Below are positions 1 through 13,268 of a stretch of 64,000 bases of DNA, piece after piece. The notes under the pieces are model-generated. The model ran no database searches, was not told the origin of the DNA, and saw nothing but the letters and a program-made list of their open reading frames with translations. Within the stretch, counting starts at the first letter, position 1; each line of letters begins with the position of its first letter. The DNA comes from Megamerina dolium (lineage: Eukaryota > Arthropoda > Insecta > Diptera > Megamerinidae), in the NCBI GenBank assembly GCA_963854835.1, contig OY978530.1:30472695-30536694 (forward strand), read 5' to 3'. The translations under genes and the position numbers were made by a program.

Positions 1-3000
1 AAAGATCAAAGGCATCATTTGTCGCGGCAAATTCGAAACAGCCAACTTGCCTTCACTGTGGTTCAAAGAATCATTACATAATATCTTGCCAAAAATTCCA
101 AGCTCTTACCGCTTTTGAAAGATTCGACTTCGCCAAATCATTATCCTTGTGCATAAATTGCTTGCGCAAGGGACACACCGTCTCAAAGTGCAAAGCAGAT
201 CGTTCTCGTGTGTGCAATAGATCGCACCACACGCTGTTGCATCAATATCCGATCTCCTTTGAGACTGAGCCGCAACCTTCGTCATCACAGGCCATGCATA
301 CTAGCAGCGTTCCCAACCGAGTAATGTTAGCTACAGCCGTAGTTGATGTAAAATCTCGCTCCGGCGATTACGTGCGTGCACGAGCTCTACTTGATTCAGG
401 GTCGTAAGTCAACTTTATGACCGAAGAATTAGCACAAAAATTGCGAATTCAAAGAGAAAAGTCGACTCTGAATATAATTGGAATTGGCAATGCAATTAAA
501 AGGGTCCAAGGCAAATTAAATACTTATGTGAAATCAAGGATCAACGACTATGAATTTTCGGCAGACTTTTGGATAATGCGTTCGATATCAGCCAATCACC
601 CAGACATAACAGTGAATACTAATGGCTGGAAAATACCACATATTATCGAGCTGGCTGACCCAAACTTCTTCAAGTGTCAAAAGATTGACATTTTAATAGG
701 AGCTGAAACATTCTTTGATGTGTTGTCGGTGGGTCAGATCAAAACAAGTCCAAAGCAGCCTACGCTGCAAAAGACATTATTGGGCTGAATAATTTCGGGC
801 AAGTACGCCACAAACCAAAGCTCCATTGGACAAGCAAGTAGTACACTCTGCCAGTCCGAGGAAAGCATTTCAAATATCGACGCCACGGTCCAAAAATTCT
901 GGGCGTTGGAGGAAATACCCTCGGAAATAAATACCACAAGGCTGACTTCTGAGCAAGCTGAATGTGAGCAATTTTTCTCGAAAACCACGAGGGTTTTACC
1001 AAATGGAATTCTTCAAGTCAGATTTCCTTTTAAAAAGGATCATCAGTTACTCGGTTATTCATATGAAACCGCAGCTCGGCGGTTTCAGGCGCTGGAGAGA
1101 AGGACTCTGAAAGATCCACAACTTCGGAAAATGTACTTGGACTTCATGAAGGAGTACCTAATGAGCCGCATTACTTCGTTCCGCACCAGTGTGTATTAAG
1201 GCCGCAGAGCACAACTACCAAATTACGCGTAGTTTTTGATGCTTCAAGCCGTACATCTACACAAGTTGCGTTGAATGACATCTTGATGGTCGGGCCGACA
1301 GTTCAAGAAGAGCTTTTTTCGACACTCCTTCGCTTCCGATTGCACAAATATGCCATTACTGCCGACATCACAAAGATGTATCGCCAGATTTTTGTGCATG
1401 AAGACGACAGGAACTTCCAGCTCATAGTGTGGAGACCTGATCCATCAGAGCATTTGCAAATTTTTCGTTTAAAAACCGTGACATACGGCACTGCGCCTGC
1501 ACCATTTCACGCTACAAGGTGTTTGCAAATGCTGAGCAATATGAATACATCACAATATCCAGTCGGTGCCAAAGTTATTCGAAATGACTTTTATGTCGAT
1601 GACCTCCTAACAGGATTCGATAACTTGAGTTCACTCATTCAAATTCAAACTGAGGTGAATAAAATTTTAGATTCGGCAGGTCTCACACTAGCAAAGTGGT
1701 TTTCTAATCACCCCAACCGGTCGAACAGTGAGAGTCATGAAAAGTTATTGCAACTTAGCGATACCGACTCTACGAAAACACTGGGAATTCATTGGCAGCC
1801 GAAAGGTGTCATTTTTCGCTTCATTCTAGAAGATAATTTTAGTGAGCTGCGAGCAACCAAGCGCAATATTTTCTCCGTGTCTGCTCGCCTCTTTGACCCT
1901 CTTGGTCTATTAGCCCCGCTAGTTACCAAAGCAAAAATCATACTAGAAGAGCTTTGGATTCAAAAACTAGATTGGGATGAGTCGATTCCATTTCACCTCG
2001 ACACTAGCTGGCAAAATTTTAAGGCCAATTTGCTGCATGGTATGTAAATACACAGTCGAGTGCCAGCTACCAAATTCATGGCTTTTCCGACGCGTCAATA
2101 AGAGCGTACGGGTGCTGCTTGTATATACGTAGCCAATCCGCAAGTGGTACGAGATGTACGCTGCTACGCGAAGTCCAAAGTAGCTCCGCTGAAGACTAAA
2201 TTTCTTCCGCGTCTAGGGCTCTCTGCAGCGCATCTTCTGGCCAAGTTGTTGTCAAGAATTTCACCAATGTTGAATCGACCAATAGATAAAGTTAATTTCT
2301 GGACAGACTCCGAAATAGTTTTGCATTGGATTAAAACACACCCATCTGCATTACAAACATTCGTTGCAAATAAAGTGTCCGAAATCCAAGAGTTAAGTGA
2401 AAACGTCACTTGGCGACATGTGCCAACAAAACAAAACCCAGCGGATCAAGTGTCTCGGGGTTGTAAAGTGGACGAATTAAATACATCAATATGGTTCTCC
2501 GGTCCGGTGTTCCTTCTAGAAGACCCTACGTTATGGCCACAAAATATAACTTTTAACCTCTCTTCAGAGCAGCAAACACTTGAGAAGAAAAAGAGCGCAA
2601 TTACTTTAATCGCAATTAACACTATAAATCCACTGCTAGAAATAATTGAAAAGTTCTCATCTCACAGAAAGGTGCTTCGGATTTTCGCTTACATACTAAG
2701 GTGGCTTCAAAAAAGGTTAGGACGAAAGCTAAAATTTGAAGTGGTACCAACCGCAAAGGAATTACAACTGAGTTTCCTTAAAATTGTCGAAATAATTCAA
2801 CATTTTGAATTCAGTGAAGAAATTAGTAAGTTATCGAAAAATATCGTACTTCCCACTAACTTACAGAAATTAAATCCGTTTCTGCACGAATACTTGGAAT
2901 CATCGTTATCGTTCAAATTAATTCGAGTAGGTGGCCGTTTACTAAACGCGCCAATTCCATACGATGCCAAATTTCCTCTGCTATTAAGCAAGGTCAGATT

Positions 3001-4040
3001 ATGGGCAATCTGCTCGCCGACAGATTACGAGCCCAAAGGCCATTTACAATATGTGGGGTAGATTATTGCGGGCCCAATCACATTTCTTTGAAAATTCGCG
3101 GTCGACCACCCGCTAAAATGTATATTGCCATTTTCGTTTGCTTCGCTTCAAAAGCAGTGCACCTAAAACTCGTTTCTGACTTAACGGCTGATAAATTTAT
3201 TTTCGCCCTCAAAAGGTTCGCCGCGGGATACCAGCCACAATATACTGCGACAACGCGACAAACTTCGTGGGAGCGGAGGGGAAATTGAGGGAACTACGAG
3301 AAGCATTTCTGAAGCAGAAGCCGGAAATTCTCCAAGGGTTCGCCTTCGCCCTCATACCTCCAAGGGCGCCCCATTTCGGAGGACTTTGGGAAGCAGCAGT
3401 GAAGTCGGCGAAACATTTACTGGTTCGGACCGTAGGCAGCGCATTGCTAACCGCCGAAGAAGTAGAAACGCTGCTCATAGAGATCGAAGCAGTGCTAAAC
3501 TCACGCCCTTTGTTACCACTGAGTCAGGACCCCAACGATGGAGAGGGCCTAACACCAGCGCACCTTCTAATTGGGTGCCCACTGCGGGCGCTGCCACCAG
3601 CACAAGTGCCAATGGATCCAATGAGTTGTTGCGACAGATGGCAACTTGTTTGCTGTCTCAAGCAACAGTTTTGGCGACAGTGATCCAAGGGTTATCTCTT
3701 GGAACTTCAACAGAGAACCAAAAGGCTCTACCCTCAACGCAACGTCCACCCCACCGACCTCGTAATCGTTCAAGAGGAAAACGTGCCGCCACAGCAGTGG
3801 GTACTCGGAAATTTTGCCACAACCGTCGCAGGACAAGACGGCAAAGTTCGAGTAGCAGACGTCGTCACCAAAACGGGCACAATAAGACGCCCAATTCACC
3901 GACTAGCGGTGCTACCTCTAGAAATTGAAGGATCATGATCCTGTCAAGGAGGCCGGTGTTTCGTCAAACATAATGTATACATATTAATGTTAGACACTGT
4001 ATATCATTATGTTACAAATTTTCTCGCTATATATTTATAA
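1..4040 (+). mobile_element. BEL/Pao LTR retrotransposon, 5' truncated by the window edge
   Basis: Remnant of a BEL/Pao element read left to right: CCHC knuckle, DUF1758-type protease, reverse transcriptase, RNase H, integrase and the C-terminal domain that closes these polyproteins. After the last stop comes a purine-rich stretch (3944-3956) and then TGTTTCGTC, which I take as the start of the 3' LTR. Maverick sequence starts within about 100 bp, so the LTR must be cut short or very divergent. The left end lies outside the window. The element appears to have inserted into, or broken, the capsid-like gene of Maverick A. Confidence 0.85.
51..3938 (+). pseudogene. BEL/Pao gag-pol polyprotein, decayed
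   Basis: Translated in pieces it gives CCHC knuckles (51-200), a protease with LLDSGS just before a stop at 404-406 (probably a former Gln), a reverse transcriptase with VTYGTAPAPF and YVDD at 1592-1603, RNase H remnants (2080-2480), an integrase segment with GVDYCGP and CDNATNFVG (3040-3290), and a terminal domain ending at 3938. The frame is interrupted near 404, 788, 1199, 2047, 3061, 3288 and 3683. The zinc-binding part of the integrase is missing around 2990-3000, where the upstream frame jumps directly to LLADRLRAQRPF. The protein would have made the virus-like particle and copied and inserted the element; it cannot do so now. Confidence 0.85.
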
Positions 4041-4050
4041 CCTATATACT
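3957..4050 (+). repeat. Partial 3' LTR of the BEL/Pao element
   Basis: It begins with TGTTTCGTC right after a purine-rich tract, where a BEL 3' LTR should start. The right edge is not defined because Maverick coding sequence on the minus strand ends at 4061. With no second LTR in the window the assignment rests on position alone. Confidence 0.45.
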
Positions 4051-4060
4051 TACCTATTTT

Positions 4061-4336
4061 TCAAGATTGATGGTATTTATTAAGCTTCAATTCACGTCTG
4101 CTGAACCCCAACAATCCACCAACTCTACGTTCACGATAAAAATAAATGGGGTCAGTAGTTGACAATATCTTAATTTGCATTGTATTGTTATTACGCTCAA
4201 TTTTCAAAATATCCTCTATATTCATATCTTCATACTTTTCAACAACAAAGTCAATTATATCATCAATTTCATATGATTCCATTGGAATCTCGATAACATG
4301 ATCACCAATGTGAAATAAATTATTTCCAGAGTCCAC
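4061..4336 (-). pseudogene. Maverick capsid-like (putative penton/minor capsid) fragment
   Basis: An 91-codon minus-strand frame matches in pattern the N-terminal part of a Maverick protein family: a stretch IPMESYEIDDI, then NNNTMQIKI, then VGGLLGFSRREL. I know this pattern from insect Maverick proteins regarded as the penton or minor capsid. Usual members are several hundred residues long, so only the beginning remains. The frame opens with GTG rather than a clear ATG and stops where the BEL element abuts. It lies directly downstream of the integrase on the same strand. The family placement is from memory of the pattern, and the structural role is inference. Confidence 0.55.
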
Positions 4337-4374
4337 ATTAGGATAAGTGGTAACTTTTTTTATTTATAAAATCA

Positions 4375-5170
4375 TACAATATCACTTTTATTTATCCATG
4401 AATTATGCTCTTTAGAGAATCCGAGCCATTTAAAATAGGCTTTATCACCTGTAGTATTTAAAATTTTTTCAATTAAATACATATCAGGGCATTTCGTCTT
4501 CATAATCTCATATTCATAAAACCCCCCTTTTATAGGATTTCCTTGATAGTCTTCTAATATATATGTTGTAGGATTAGTTTTTTGAATTTGCTTAATTTTA
4601 AATATCTCAGTAGTTCAATTCGGTGTATACCCCTTCTCAAAAGCATGCTTATATTTACTTATTCGCACATTTGATCCCACAGTGAATTTAGATCGATGAA
4701 AGACCTTCAAATGGTTATATACAGTTTCTAGAAGATCTTTCTCATTCGACGAATTTACATTAACCGGTGCCATTTTTATCGTTCTATTTTATGATTATAT
4801 TCATCAACCAATTTTTGATAATTATTAATCCATCGATATGATCCGTTATAGCTAAACTCCTTCCACATGATACCCTTTAATGTTCGATTAAAGCGTTCAA
4901 CTATTGACGCCTTTAGCGGACTAAATGTTGAGTAATGATTAATGTTATGCTCATCCATCAATTTTTTAAAATGTTTATTTAAAAATTCTTTTCCATCATA
5001 AGTTTGAAGATTTTTCGGTACTCGTCTATCATTCTCAAATATATTCTTCATAGCTTGCGTTACACGGTCGGCAGTTTTTGTTTTAATCGCTATTGCCCGG
5101 GCGAATTTCGAGAAAGTGTCAATAATTGTTAGAAGGAATCGATATTCAACTAAATCCGCCTGCCACTTTT
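4375..5170 (-). pseudogene. Maverick retroviral-like integrase with chromodomain
   Basis: On the minus strand the core domain reads FLLTIIDTFSKFARAIAIK, then KNLQTYDGKEF, then SIVERFNRTLK, the three conserved blocks of Maverick integrases. The second block is normally TDDGKEF, so the catalytic Asp appears to be Tyr here. The N-terminal zinc-binding part is missing: upstream the frame runs into the neighbouring gene at about 5150. The frame breaks near 4776; further on it reads KYKHAFEKGYTPN, a TGA in place of a likely Trp, then NPIKGGFYEYEI, and finally a chromodomain-like block YFKWLGFSKEHNSWI. Such an integrase would join Maverick DNA ends to the host chromosome, with the chromodomain guiding the site. 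This copy is inactive. Confidence 0.85.
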
Positions 5171-5304
5171 GTTAATCGATGATTTTGAAAGCTTATATAT
5201 TTGGATGAAGCGTTTGTCTTTACACCCAAAATTTTGTTCACACCTCGACGTAACTCCCCCTTATTAATAATCTTAGAATAACGACCAAACTTATCTACAC
5301 TCAT
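5146..5304 (-). pseudogene. Fragment of the Maverick protein starting MSVDKFGR
   Basis: A short minus-strand frame starts at 5304 with MSVDKFGRYSK and continues to QNHRLTKV. Insect Mavericks commonly carry a protein opening MS-(V/I)-D-(K/H)-FGR followed by a block of the type NKRLTNV; its function is unknown to me, possibly virion fibre or attachment. Only about 50 residues remain. After LTKVAGG the frame ends and integrase core coding follows at once, so a deletion has probably fused the two genes. It begins 33 nt downstream of the stop of the preceding gene on the same strand. Confidence 0.5.
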
Positions 5305-5336
5305 AGTGCTAATGAATGATATATAGAGTGTCGTTA

Positions 5337-6287
5337 TCATATTATAATCTTTGATTCTCGTAACTCTTCAATAATGGATACTATCTCATTGTTATGACTG
5401 GAATTTCCAGCAGCTTGTGATGCTATCAAGACACGAAGGCGACCAACCAATTTATTTGTATTATCCCAATAGATATAATTCGATTTAGCTGTATTTAACT
5501 TCATCAAATCATCATTGATGAACTGATTACGTTTCAGTCCTTGTTTTTTTTTGGAGTTGATTTAAAAAAATCTTTTAGAATTTGATATTTATACGTTTTC
5601 GTAACTTTCACTACACCTGAAAGCTCGAAATGCCGTTTATGCGCATTAGTTGATAAGAGAATTTCTTTATAGTTATCCAAATCTATATGATTATATACTT
5701 TCGGTACTTTATGAAAAAATAACTGAAATAGACCTGGAGTTAAAGTCGAACTTCTTTCACCTATTTCAATTTTATCATCTTCAAATTTCAGTGACTTATT
5801 TTTGAACATATAATTTCCATGAGCATATTGATGAAATCCGTATACCAAATCTAATTGCTTTTGCTGCTTTAAAAGTGAAATATTTGTTATTAATTGTGAA
5901 TATGATGGTGATTTTTCTAATGTTGATGAAATACTATCATGAGTAGTATCGACAAGAGTGTCACCAAACATTTTTGAATAAAAAACATCATCAGCAGTGG
6001 TGCTAGTATTATTACGACTTTGTGATGATACTCTCTTTGGTGTGCTGCTAGTAATTTTAGTCTTCTCACACGGTAAAGGAGTATATTCATCTTTGTAATC
6101 ATTAGGATGACCTTTAATATTCGATACATTAGTGTTTAATGTGGCACATTGGCTTTATCAATCAAAGCTTTCAGAGGTGTTGTTATAGGATGACTTCACC
6201 CAACTTGATATTTTTATACTTTTGTTTTAGCGACTTTCGCGCCCTAACAATTTCTTTCAACATTTTTGGATTGACTTTCAGCAGCAT
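5337..6287 (-). pseudogene. Maverick conserved protein of unknown function (DUF8207-like)
   Basis: On the minus strand this starts with MLLKVNPKMLKEIVRARKS and has the signature block LTPGLFQLFFHK, then DNYKEILLSTNAHKR, then WDNTNKLVGRLRVL and finally IASQAAGNSSHNNEI before the stop at 5337. I recognise this order of blocks from an uncharacterised family that recurs in insect and cnidarian Mavericks; I recall the name DUF8207 but cannot check it. The frame is broken near 6180, near 6130 and at a run of nine A residues near 5550. The order DUF8207-like, MSVDKFGR, integrase, capsid-like follows one strand. Function unknown. Confidence 0.7.
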
Positions 6288-6427
6288 ATCTGCATGCGAC
6301 TATAGAATTATCTTAAATGTCTGTATATATTCGATTCATAGATTATATATATACAAGGTGCGACAATTATGTATTAAGACTGCCTCTAGAAAACACAATT
6401 AAAACACGATATCTGTTAATCGATATA

Positions 6428-7957
<1,530 letters not shown>

Positions 7958-8255
7958 AGTTAAAGGAACATTTTACAAATCCCTTTCCCACACAATTTTG
8001 CTGACGATCACATCAGCAACTTTTAGCATTCCAATTACATTGGAATGCGCTACACTTAGTTTCATAAAAACAAACATATCAAGTAGCGCTACACGCGCAA
8101 AGTCATTTTCGCTGATTAAGCATGGTACGACTCAGGCGAAAGTTAGGAACAAAGTAGCTTAGCCGTAAGCAAGTAGTCTAAGTTTGTAATTGAAAAAAGC
8201 ACATCGTGCTGCTAAATAAAGACTAACTCCTTTCATAACAACCCGTTGTTTTAAT
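7958..8255 (+). repeat. 5' LTR of the errantivirus
   Basis: A 298-bp direct repeat of 14807-15102. It contains AAATAAAGAC near 8213 as a likely polyadenylation signal and ends TTAAT just before the primer-binding site. Confidence 0.95.
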
Positions 8256-8273
8256 TGGCGCCCGAGCAGGGAC
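8256..8273 (+). promoter_or_regulatory. Primer-binding site, tRNA-Lys type
   Basis: TGGCGCCCGAGCAGGGAC directly follows the LTR. It complements the 3' end of a lysine tRNA with one G:U-type difference from the usual site. It would prime minus-strand DNA synthesis. Confidence 0.8.
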
Positions 8274-9138
8274 CGCGAATGAAACTAAAAGTAGTTAGTA
8301 CGTCGCGGAAACAAAAATTTAAGTGCGAAATTTTGGATTGGCCCCTGAGTAGTGGAAACAAAAGGGACGGACTGTACGGTCCAGCCACCAAAATACAAAG
8401 TGAAAAAAAAGTGTTAAAACTTTAATAATAAATAAAAAATAAAAATAAAATCATAATAAAGTGCAGCAGCAGTAGGCATAGTGAAACCGTGAATAAAAAC
8501 CAGCAAAAATAAAATAACTAAATTTGTTAATTAAAAGAGGAACTGAAAAAACAATCAAACTAGAAATTTGCGGAATTTAGATGAGAAACATTTAGTTCGG
8601 TTTGAATTTTGGTGACTAAAAATTTCGTGTGCATAGTTCTGAGCACGAGTGAGAAAAAAAAAAAAAAAAAAAACATTAATTTAACGCGCAACAAATCCAA
8701 TAAAGCAACAATAGCTAAAACAGCATTGCATAAATTAATGTAACAACAAACCAACATAAAAGCAGGAAAGCAGTCAAGCAACCCACGGAAATTAACAAAA
8801 TCCAGCAACGAAGAACAAAAAGCAACAGCCAAGTCCAACCGTCAGGTCCAACCGCAGAACAAACAACTGAAGTTTAAGCAGTTTACAGTAGAAGGATGAA
8901 TCGAAGCATTTACCTAATGTGAGATGAAATATTAAATTAAAAATATTTTTATGTTCCTTATTTTAAAAACTATTGATAAGTGAATGTGGTACTGTAATTG
9001 AAAATTTGACTTACATAATTATAAAATACGTATAAAACAAAATTTTTCTAAGTATTTCTGATTTGTGAAATAGAAAATATTATTTTTTGGCATAATTTAT
9101 ACTGTTACAAAGAGTAATAAAAATCTTAAATTGTCAAA
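8274..9138 (+). other. Errantivirus leader, non-coding
   Basis: An 865-bp A-rich leader between the primer-binding site and the gag ATG, with a run of about 19 A at 8655-8673. No coding potential seen on either strand. It probably holds packaging and splice signals, which I cannot place. Confidence 0.6.
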
Positions 9139-10366
9139 ATGAGTCAGGAGGAACAAATAGCTGCGACATTATCCAAACTGAATTTACACTCATCCAGTAC
9201 TAATACTACATTATCATCCTTTTCTATTAACCAAAAAAAGGAACTTGCAAATATAATAGCTGAGACAGTTTCAGCCATTTTATATCCCCAATCGGAGGAA
9301 AATGAGGAGCAAATAATAGACTTTAGTAGGAATATCGACGCATCCGAAAGAGTACCAGATGTAGTCAAATGTCTTAGGGAATTTTCAGGCAAACCAGGGG
9401 AGTTCAGCTCTTGGAGAAAGTCAGTAGATAGGATACTTTTAATGTACGGACAGAATAAGGAAACTCCTAAATATTGCAATTTTGCACACCATTCGACATA
9501 AAATTGTCGGTGAGGCGGATGCGGCACTCGAATCATATCGAACTCCATTGAATTGGAGTAAAATAAAAAGGTGTCTTATGTTACACTACTCAGATAAAAG
9601 AGACGTAAGTACTCTCGAGTACCAAATGACAACTCTTGCACAACGTAACCTTACCGTCGAGGAATTTTATCAGAAGGTTTATCAATACCTTTCCCTCATT
9701 TTAGATAAAATCGACTGTCTTGAGTTGGGGGAAGAAGCGTTAACTGCCATGTCAGCGGACTACAGAGAAAAAGCTCTCGATACCTTTATAAGGGGTTTAA
9801 ATGGTACCCTACCGAGTCTCTTAAGTGTAAGAGAACTAACCAGTTTACCTCAAGCTCTTCATATGTGCCTCAAATTGGACATGCGACGAACACCAATAAA
9901 TACATATCCCAATCATTCACAGCAACGACAATTTTCGCAGAAACCGCAACGCCAACCCTTTTATCCAGAGTTAACAAATTTTTCGCACAGGCAAGTTTTT
10001 AGACCAGGCCCATTTGCTCAACACGAGCAAAATCGACTCTACACCTCACCACGTCCAAATTTTGGACCTCCCCTTCCACCTAAGCCATCAGTCCCGATGG
10101 ATGTAGACCGATCAATTCAAACAAGGCAGGTTAACTATCAAAACAGACCATCGTATCCGCAAACTCAAAATTTTAGCCGCCAAGCTCAGCTATCTCCCAT
10201 CGATAGATCACCGCAAAATAGCAATAACTTTAATCAAGTAAATAAGCGACCACCCTCAACACTGAAGCAACAGAGTATGTTACACAAGAAGATAGCGATG
10301 AAATTGTTAAATATGCAGAGGAACACCACACGGATCCCCATAATTTTGAATTCGAATACAAAGTAG
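9139..10366 (+). pseudogene. Errantivirus gag, frameshifted
   Basis: Starts at ATG 9139 (MSQEEQIAATLSKL). The first 110 residues end in a block FSGKPGEFSSWRKSVDRIL, then the frame is lost near 9470-9480. It resumes as the typical gag core with YSDKRDVSTLEYQMTTLAQ, followed by a proline- and glutamine-rich tail (9900-10260) without a zinc knuckle, as is usual for this branch. It ends at 10366. The product would build the particle shell. The single frameshift is enough to stop this copy from making full-length Gag. Confidence 0.85.
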
Positions 10367-10389
10367 AAACCGGAAACCTCGATTCCCTT

Positions 10390-13266
10390 AATGACAATAT
10401 TAAATTTTTTAGACTAAACTACTCCTCGTTACCATACTTTTGTTTCAAAATGAAAAATGGTAATGAGTTGAAATTCTTACTAGACACGGGCTCTAACAAA
10501 AATTACATTACATCTAAATACATCAGAAATCCCATCCCAAATAAACCTTTTTTTCCAAACTCGATTGGTGGGCCAGTAAAAATTTCTCACCATGCATATA
10601 TTGATATTTTTGGTAATGAAATAGGGAAAATAAAGTTTCATATCCTACCAAACCTAACAACCTTCGATGCTATAATTGGCAATGATACACTGAAAAGTTT
10701 GAATGCGATAATCTTCAAAAACGCAAACTACTTCACACTTCTAAACAAATACAGATATCCTATCCAGCAGTTACAAATTGATTCCATCGCACATACAATG
10801 TTACGGTTAAACCATCTTAGCCCTGAGGACTGCGGAAACTTGAAAAACCTCTTTAACGCTTGTTCGAATTTATTCTCTGAACCTGATAAAAAACTAACCT
10901 ATGTTACCAATGTAAAGGCTGAAATTAGAACAAAGAGTGACAGACCGATTTATTCCAAAACGTATCCGTACCCCATGCCTTTAAAGAAGGAAATAGACAA
11001 ACAAGTTGAGGAATTGCTAAGAGATGGCATTATTCGTCCATCGAAATCCCCATATGATTCCCCAGTATGGATCGTTCCCAAAAAGGAGGACGCTTCTGGG
11101 TTGAAAAAATTTCGTATGGTAATTGATTATCGTAAGCTAAACGAAGACACCATACCAGATAAATATCCCATTCCCGATATTACTACCATTTTAGCTAACC
11201 TAGGGTCGTACAAATACTTCTCTACAATTGACCTTAAAAGCGGATTCCATCAAATTGCCCTTAATGAAGAGGATATCGAAAAGACTGCATTTTCTATTGC
11301 AAATGGGAAATTTGAGTTCACTCGACTTCCATTTGGTTTAAGAAATGCCCCTGCTATTTTCCAACGCACCTTAGATGACATCCTTAGAGAACATATCGGT
11401 GTATGCTGTTACGTTTATATCGATGATATAATTATCTTTAGCAAAAGCAAGAAGGAACATTTCGATAATCTGAAGATTATTTTTGACACCCTTGAGAGAG
11501 CAAATCTAAAGGTGCAATATGACAAATGCGAGTTCATAAAAGAAGAAATAGAATTTCTCGGTATTTTAGTTGGCCAAAATGGCATTCGCACGACACAAAA
11601 AAAGGTAGAAGCAATAATAAAATTTCCAATTCCAAGAAATGTCCACGATTTACGTTCCTTTTTAGGAATGACTGGACATTATCGTAAGTTCATAAAAGCA
11701 TACGCAAATATTGCGAAACCTCTCACCGAAATATTAAGAGGAGAAATGGGGAGAATTTCAAAGAACATGTCAAAAAAACACAGTTAAAATTTACAGCACA
11801 ACAAGCAGAAGCATTCCAACAATTGAAAAATTGTTTAATATCAGATGATGTTATGCTTCATTATCCAAATTTCGAAAAAGCCTTCGAGCTTACCACAGAT
11901 GCTTCTAATTATGCTTTAGGTGCCGTACTTTCACAAGAGGGCAGGCCAATCTGTTTCCTTTCCAGAACACTAAGCAGATCAGAAGAAAATTTTGCAGCGA
12001 ACGAAAAAGAAATGCTCGCTATAATTTGGGCATTACAGTCGCTTAAATGTTTCCTATATGGTTCAAAAAAGGTAAAAATCTTTACCGATCACCAGCCTTT
12101 GACTTTCGCACTTAGCAACAAAAATACCAATGCCAAAATGAAAAGATGGAAAGCGTAGTTAGAAGAATATAATCACGAACTCATTTATAAACCAAGCAGT
12201 ACGAATATCGTAGCCGATTGCCTTTCAAGGCCACCGACATCCAATATTAATTCAGTAACGGTTCACAGTAGTGACAGCTCTTCCGAAAATTTAATACCCT
12301 CCGTAGAAATACCAATCAATGTCTTTAAGAATCAAATCTTCATTTCAGAAGATTCCCAAGCATCATATGAGTTCCAAATAGTTTTTCCAACTTACCATAG
12401 ACACATAATAAACAAAGAAGCTTACACTAAAGAATCGCTAAAATCACTTTTGAAAAATTATTTAAATCCAGCAGTAATTAATGGTGTTAAAACAACAGAG
12501 ACAATAATGTTGAAAATTCAAGAAATATATCCTTTACATTTCGCCAATTACAAGATTCGCTTTACACAATTAACAGTAGAAGATATAACTAATACAGAAG
12601 ATCAAGAAAGGATTATTATTGAAGAACATAATCGTGCTCATAGAAACGAAAAGGAAAATAGAATGCAGATACTAGGAAAATATTATTTCCCCGCTATGGC
12701 GAAAAAAATTAAAAAAATTACACAACTGTGCAAAATTTGCAAAGAAAATAAATATGAACGACATCCAAACAATCCGAAATTAGTGGCTACACCTTTACCA
12801 GAATATCCAGGACATACCATCCATATTGATATTTTTTCAACTTTCTACTTTATCAGAAATCATGAGATGTTTAAAACAGGAATATCCCTATAAAAGTTTT
12901 GACGAGCTAATGGAATGTTCCGTGAACGAGTACAATCACTCCATCCATTCTGTCACGGGGAAAAAACCCGTCGATTTATTTGTTGGCAGACCCACTTCAG
13001 CTAATCCCAATAATCGAGATGAGATTATAAAAAGAAACTTCGAAAAACTAAAAACAGCCCAAGAACAGGATTTAAAATATCACAACAAAAACAGGCAGGA
13101 AACAATTAACTATAAAACAGGTGATAAAATTTTTGTTAAACAGAATAAGAGACTTGGTACCAAACTTTCAAAAAGATATAAACAAGAAATAGTTAAAGAA
13201 AATAGGCATTCTACCGTAACAACAGAATCAGGGAAAATAGTTCATAAAGACCGCATAAGAAACTAA
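10390..13266 (+). pseudogene. Errantivirus pol: protease, RT, RNase H, broken integrase
   Basis: Protease motif LLDTGSNKNYI near 10480, then reverse transcriptase with FRMVIDYRKLNEDT (11113) and YIDD near 11417, continuous to about 11787. A frameshift follows, then RNase H with TTDASNYALGAVLS (11895) and a stop at 12156. The integrase zinc-binding domain is present (HNRAH and CKICKEN, 12630-12750). After YPGHTIHIDIFST the frame jumps near 12845 directly to the C-terminal part, so the catalytic core of the integrase is deleted. The polyprotein would copy the RNA into DNA and insert it. This copy lacks the residues needed for integration. Confidence 0.88.
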
Positions 13267-13268
13267 TC

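Noticed and set aside
3386..3928. 180-codon Arg/Ser-rich frame in the BEL element
   Set aside because: It overlaps the integrase frame that shows real BEL motifs, and its low-complexity Arg/Ser/Thr composition is that of a shifted frame.
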